The position numbers and the translations under genes are program-made. A stretch of 7,869 nt of DNA, taken from NCBI GenBank assembly GCA_001770355.1, contig MEQV01000040.1:24085-31953 (forward strand), written 5' to 3'. Within the stretch, counting starts at the first letter, position 1. The number at the start of each line of letters is the position of its first letter. Below are positions 6,523-7,869 of this stretch, one piece after another. Below the pieces are notes generated by a model that did not search any database, was not told the DNA's origin, and worked only from the letters and a program-made list of their open reading frames with translations. The stretch is from Betaproteobacteria bacterium RIFCSPLOWO2_02_FULL_62_17. Lineage in GTDB: Bacteria > Pseudomonadota > Gammaproteobacteria > Burkholderiales > SG8-39.

Positions 6523-6603
6523 CAGACTCGGCTCATTGAGAATCCTGGACTGCAGAATCACTCTGCGGCCACTACCCACCTGTAAAGAAGGAGGCAATTT
6601 GCT

Positions 6604-6894
6604 ATGAAAATCCGTCCCTTACATGATCGCGTCGTCGTCAAGCGCTTGGAAGAAGAGCGCAAGTCGGCTGGCGGAATCGTAATTCCCGACAATGCAGCCG
6701 AGAAGCCGGACCAAGGCGAAGTCATGGCCGTTGGCAATGGCAAGGTCCTCGAAGACGGCAAGACCCGTCCTCTGGACGTCAAGGTTGGCGATCGCATCCT
6801 GTTCGGCAAGTACTCCGGCACCACTGTCAAGGTGGACGGGGACGAGCTGCTGGTGATGCGTGAAGACGACATCATGGGCGTTATCGCCAAGTAA
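6604..6894 (+). CDS. groES: Co-chaperonin GroES (Hsp10)
   Basis: GroES is the heptameric 10-kDa lid that caps the GroEL chamber during ATP-driven protein folding in the cytoplasm. It is 96 residues, normal for the family. It begins MKIRPLHDRVVVKRLE. The mobile loop that contacts GroEL contains SAGGIVIPDNA, with the hydrophobic tripeptide I25-V26-I27 where E. coli has IVL. GDRILFGKYSG and the C-terminal DELLVMREDDIMGVIAK are typical. A strong Shine-Dalgarno AAGGAGG (6588-6594) lies 9 nt before the ATG. It is the first gene of the groES-groEL operon, controlled by the CIRCE-bearing promoter about 100 bp upstream. The gap to groEL is 27 nt. It is slightly less GC-rich than the window average, as is common for highly expressed genes. 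Confidence 0.99.
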   Translation: MKIRPLHDRVVVKRLEEERKSAGGIVIPDNAAEKPDQGEVMAVGNGKVLEDGKTRPLDVKVGDRILFGKYSGTTVKVDGDELLVMREDDIMGVIAK

Positions 6895-6921
6895 TCAACG
6901 AATACAAGGAGCTAACTGAAA

Positions 6922-7869
6922 ATGCCAGCCAAAGAGGTACGTTTCCACGAGGACGCCCGGCACAAAATGCTTGAAGGCGTCAACATTCTCGCCAATGCCG
7001 TTAAAGCCACGCTCGGACCCAAGGGCCGCAACGTAATCCTGGAGCGCAGCTTCGGCGCCCCGACGGTGACCAAGGACGGTGTCTCGGTCGCCAAGGAAAT
7101 CGAACTGAAAGACAAGTTCCAGAACATGGGCGCGCAGATGGTCAAGGAAGTCGCTTCCAAGACCTCCGATGTTGCCGGCGACGGCACCACCACCGCGACT
7201 GTGCTGGCCCAGGCCATCGTCCGTGAGGGCATGAAGTATGTGGCCGCCGGCATGAACCCCATGGACCTGAAGCGCGGCATCGACAAATCGGTTATCGCGG
7301 TCGTCGAGGAACTGAAGAAGATCTCCAAGCCCTGCACCACTTCCAAGGAAATCGCCCAGGTCGGCGCCATTTCCGCCAATGCGGACACGGAAATCGGCAA
7401 GATCATTTCCGACGCCATGGACAAGGTCGGCAAGGAAGGCGTCATCACCGTCGAAGACGGCAAGGGCCTCGAAAGCGAGCTGGAAGTCGTCGAAGGCATG
7501 CAATTCGACCGCGGCTATCTGTCGCCCTACTTCATCAACAATCCCGACAAGCAGATGACGGTTCTGGACAATCCCTACGTGCTCCTGCACGACAAGAAGA
7601 TTTCCAACATCCGCGACATGCTGCCGATCCTCGAGCAGGTGGCCAAGGCCGGCCGTCCGCTCCTGATCATCGCCGAGGAAGTCGAAGGCGAAGCCCTCGC
7701 GACCCTGGTGGTCAACAACCTGCGCGGGATACTTAAGACTTGCGCGGTCAAGGCGCCCGGCTTCGGTGACCGCCGCAAAGCCATGTTGGAAGATATCGCC
7801 ATCCTCACCGGTGGCCAGGTGATCGCCGAAGAAGTCGGCCAGACCCTGGAGAAAGTCACGCTGAAGGAA
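6922..7869 (+). CDS. groEL: Chaperonin GroEL (Hsp60), 5' part; runs off window end
   Basis: GroEL is the tetradecameric ATPase that encloses unfolded proteins together with GroES. The frame opens at ATG 6922 and has no stop before the window end, giving 316 codons of a usual ~547. It begins MPAKEVRFHEDARHKMLEGV. ATP-site segments are TLGPKGRNVIL (30-40) and the catalytic-Asp motif AGDGTTTATVLAQAI (D87). The intermediate domain and the start of the apical domain follow, with GVITVEDGKGLESELEVVEG and the substrate/GroES-binding region FDRGYLSPYF. KTCAVKAPGFGDRRKAMLED closes the visible apical part. AAGGAG (6906-6911) lies 10 nt before the ATG. The missing C-terminal part would hold the rest of the apical and equatorial domains and the Gly/Met-rich tail, if present. 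Co-transcribed with groES. Confidence 0.99.
   Translation, partial: MPAKEVRFHEDARHKMLEGVNILANAVKATLGPKGRNVILERSFGAPTVTKDGVSVAKEIELKDKFQNMGAQMVKEVASKTSDVAGDGTTTATVLAQAIVREGMKYVAAGMNPMDLKRGIDKSVIAVVEELKKISKPCTTSKEIAQVGAISANADTEIGKIISDAMDKVGKEGVITVEDGKGLESELEVVEGMQFDRGYLSPYFINNPDKQMTVLDNPYVLLHDKKISNIRDMLPILEQVAKAGRPLLIIAEEVEGEALATLVVNNLRGILKTCAVKAPGFGDRRKAMLEDIAILTGGQVIAEEVGQTLEKVTLKE

Larger units (their letters stand above)
6294..6603. other. Divergent intergenic region (310 bp) upstream of groESL
   Basis: There is no convincing gene in this stretch. The left part (to about 6310) holds the leader and ribosome site of the exported protein gene. The middle (6360-6410) is AT-richer, with a 7-bp inverted repeat and the direct repeat GCATAT (6381-6386 and 6390-6395), and probably contains the leftward promoter. 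The right part holds the groESL promoter, the CIRCE operator and the leader. Confidence 0.75.

Noticed and set aside
6895..7590. Open frames on the - strand opposite groEL (6895-7590, 6912-7499, 7575-7859)
   Set aside because: They are antisense to an unmistakable groEL frame and are explained by its codon use.

Overview
The window is about 7.9 kb of GC-rich chromosomal DNA from a proteobacterium, most likely a betaproteobacterium. This rests on ubiquinone genes of the E. coli UbiA/UbiD type, Betaproteobacteria-like GroES and GroEL sequences, a penicillin-binding protein 4 of Gram-negative type, and a heat-shock operon carrying an HrcA/CIRCE operator. The assignment is read from sequence character, not from a database search. 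No mobile element, CRISPR array, tRNA or rRNA is visible, and most of the window is conserved housekeeping sequence.

Layout, left to right. (1) Positions 2-1615 hold the 3' three-quarters of recG (DNA repair helicase, + strand). (2) ubiA (1670-2551) and ubiD (2552-4045) follow on the same strand. ubiD begins on the base after the ubiA stop codon, so the pair is almost certainly translationally coupled. They encode two consecutive early steps of ubiquinone synthesis: prenylation, then decarboxylation of 4-hydroxybenzoate. (3) Convergent to them, after 28 bp, dacB (4074-5687, - strand) encodes a periplasmic D-Ala-D-Ala carboxypeptidase/endopeptidase (PBP4). It contains a perfect in-frame 168-bp tandem duplication. 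(4) An intrinsic terminator (5736-5761) separates dacB from a small exported protein gene (5817-6293, - strand) of unknown function, built from two diverged 49-residue charged repeats. (5) A 310-bp divergent intergenic region holds the groESL control region: a promoter with 17-bp spacing, a near-perfect CIRCE operator overlapping its -10 end, and a leader of about 100 nt. (6) groES (6604-6894) and the first 316 codons of groEL (6922 to the window end) follow.

The least ordinary items are the exact duplication inside dacB (a recent event or an assembly error), the repeat-built exported protein divergent from groESL, and a strong hairpin with a terminator-like tail on the antisense strand inside recG. 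I see no convincing evidence of an undescribed multi-gene system here.
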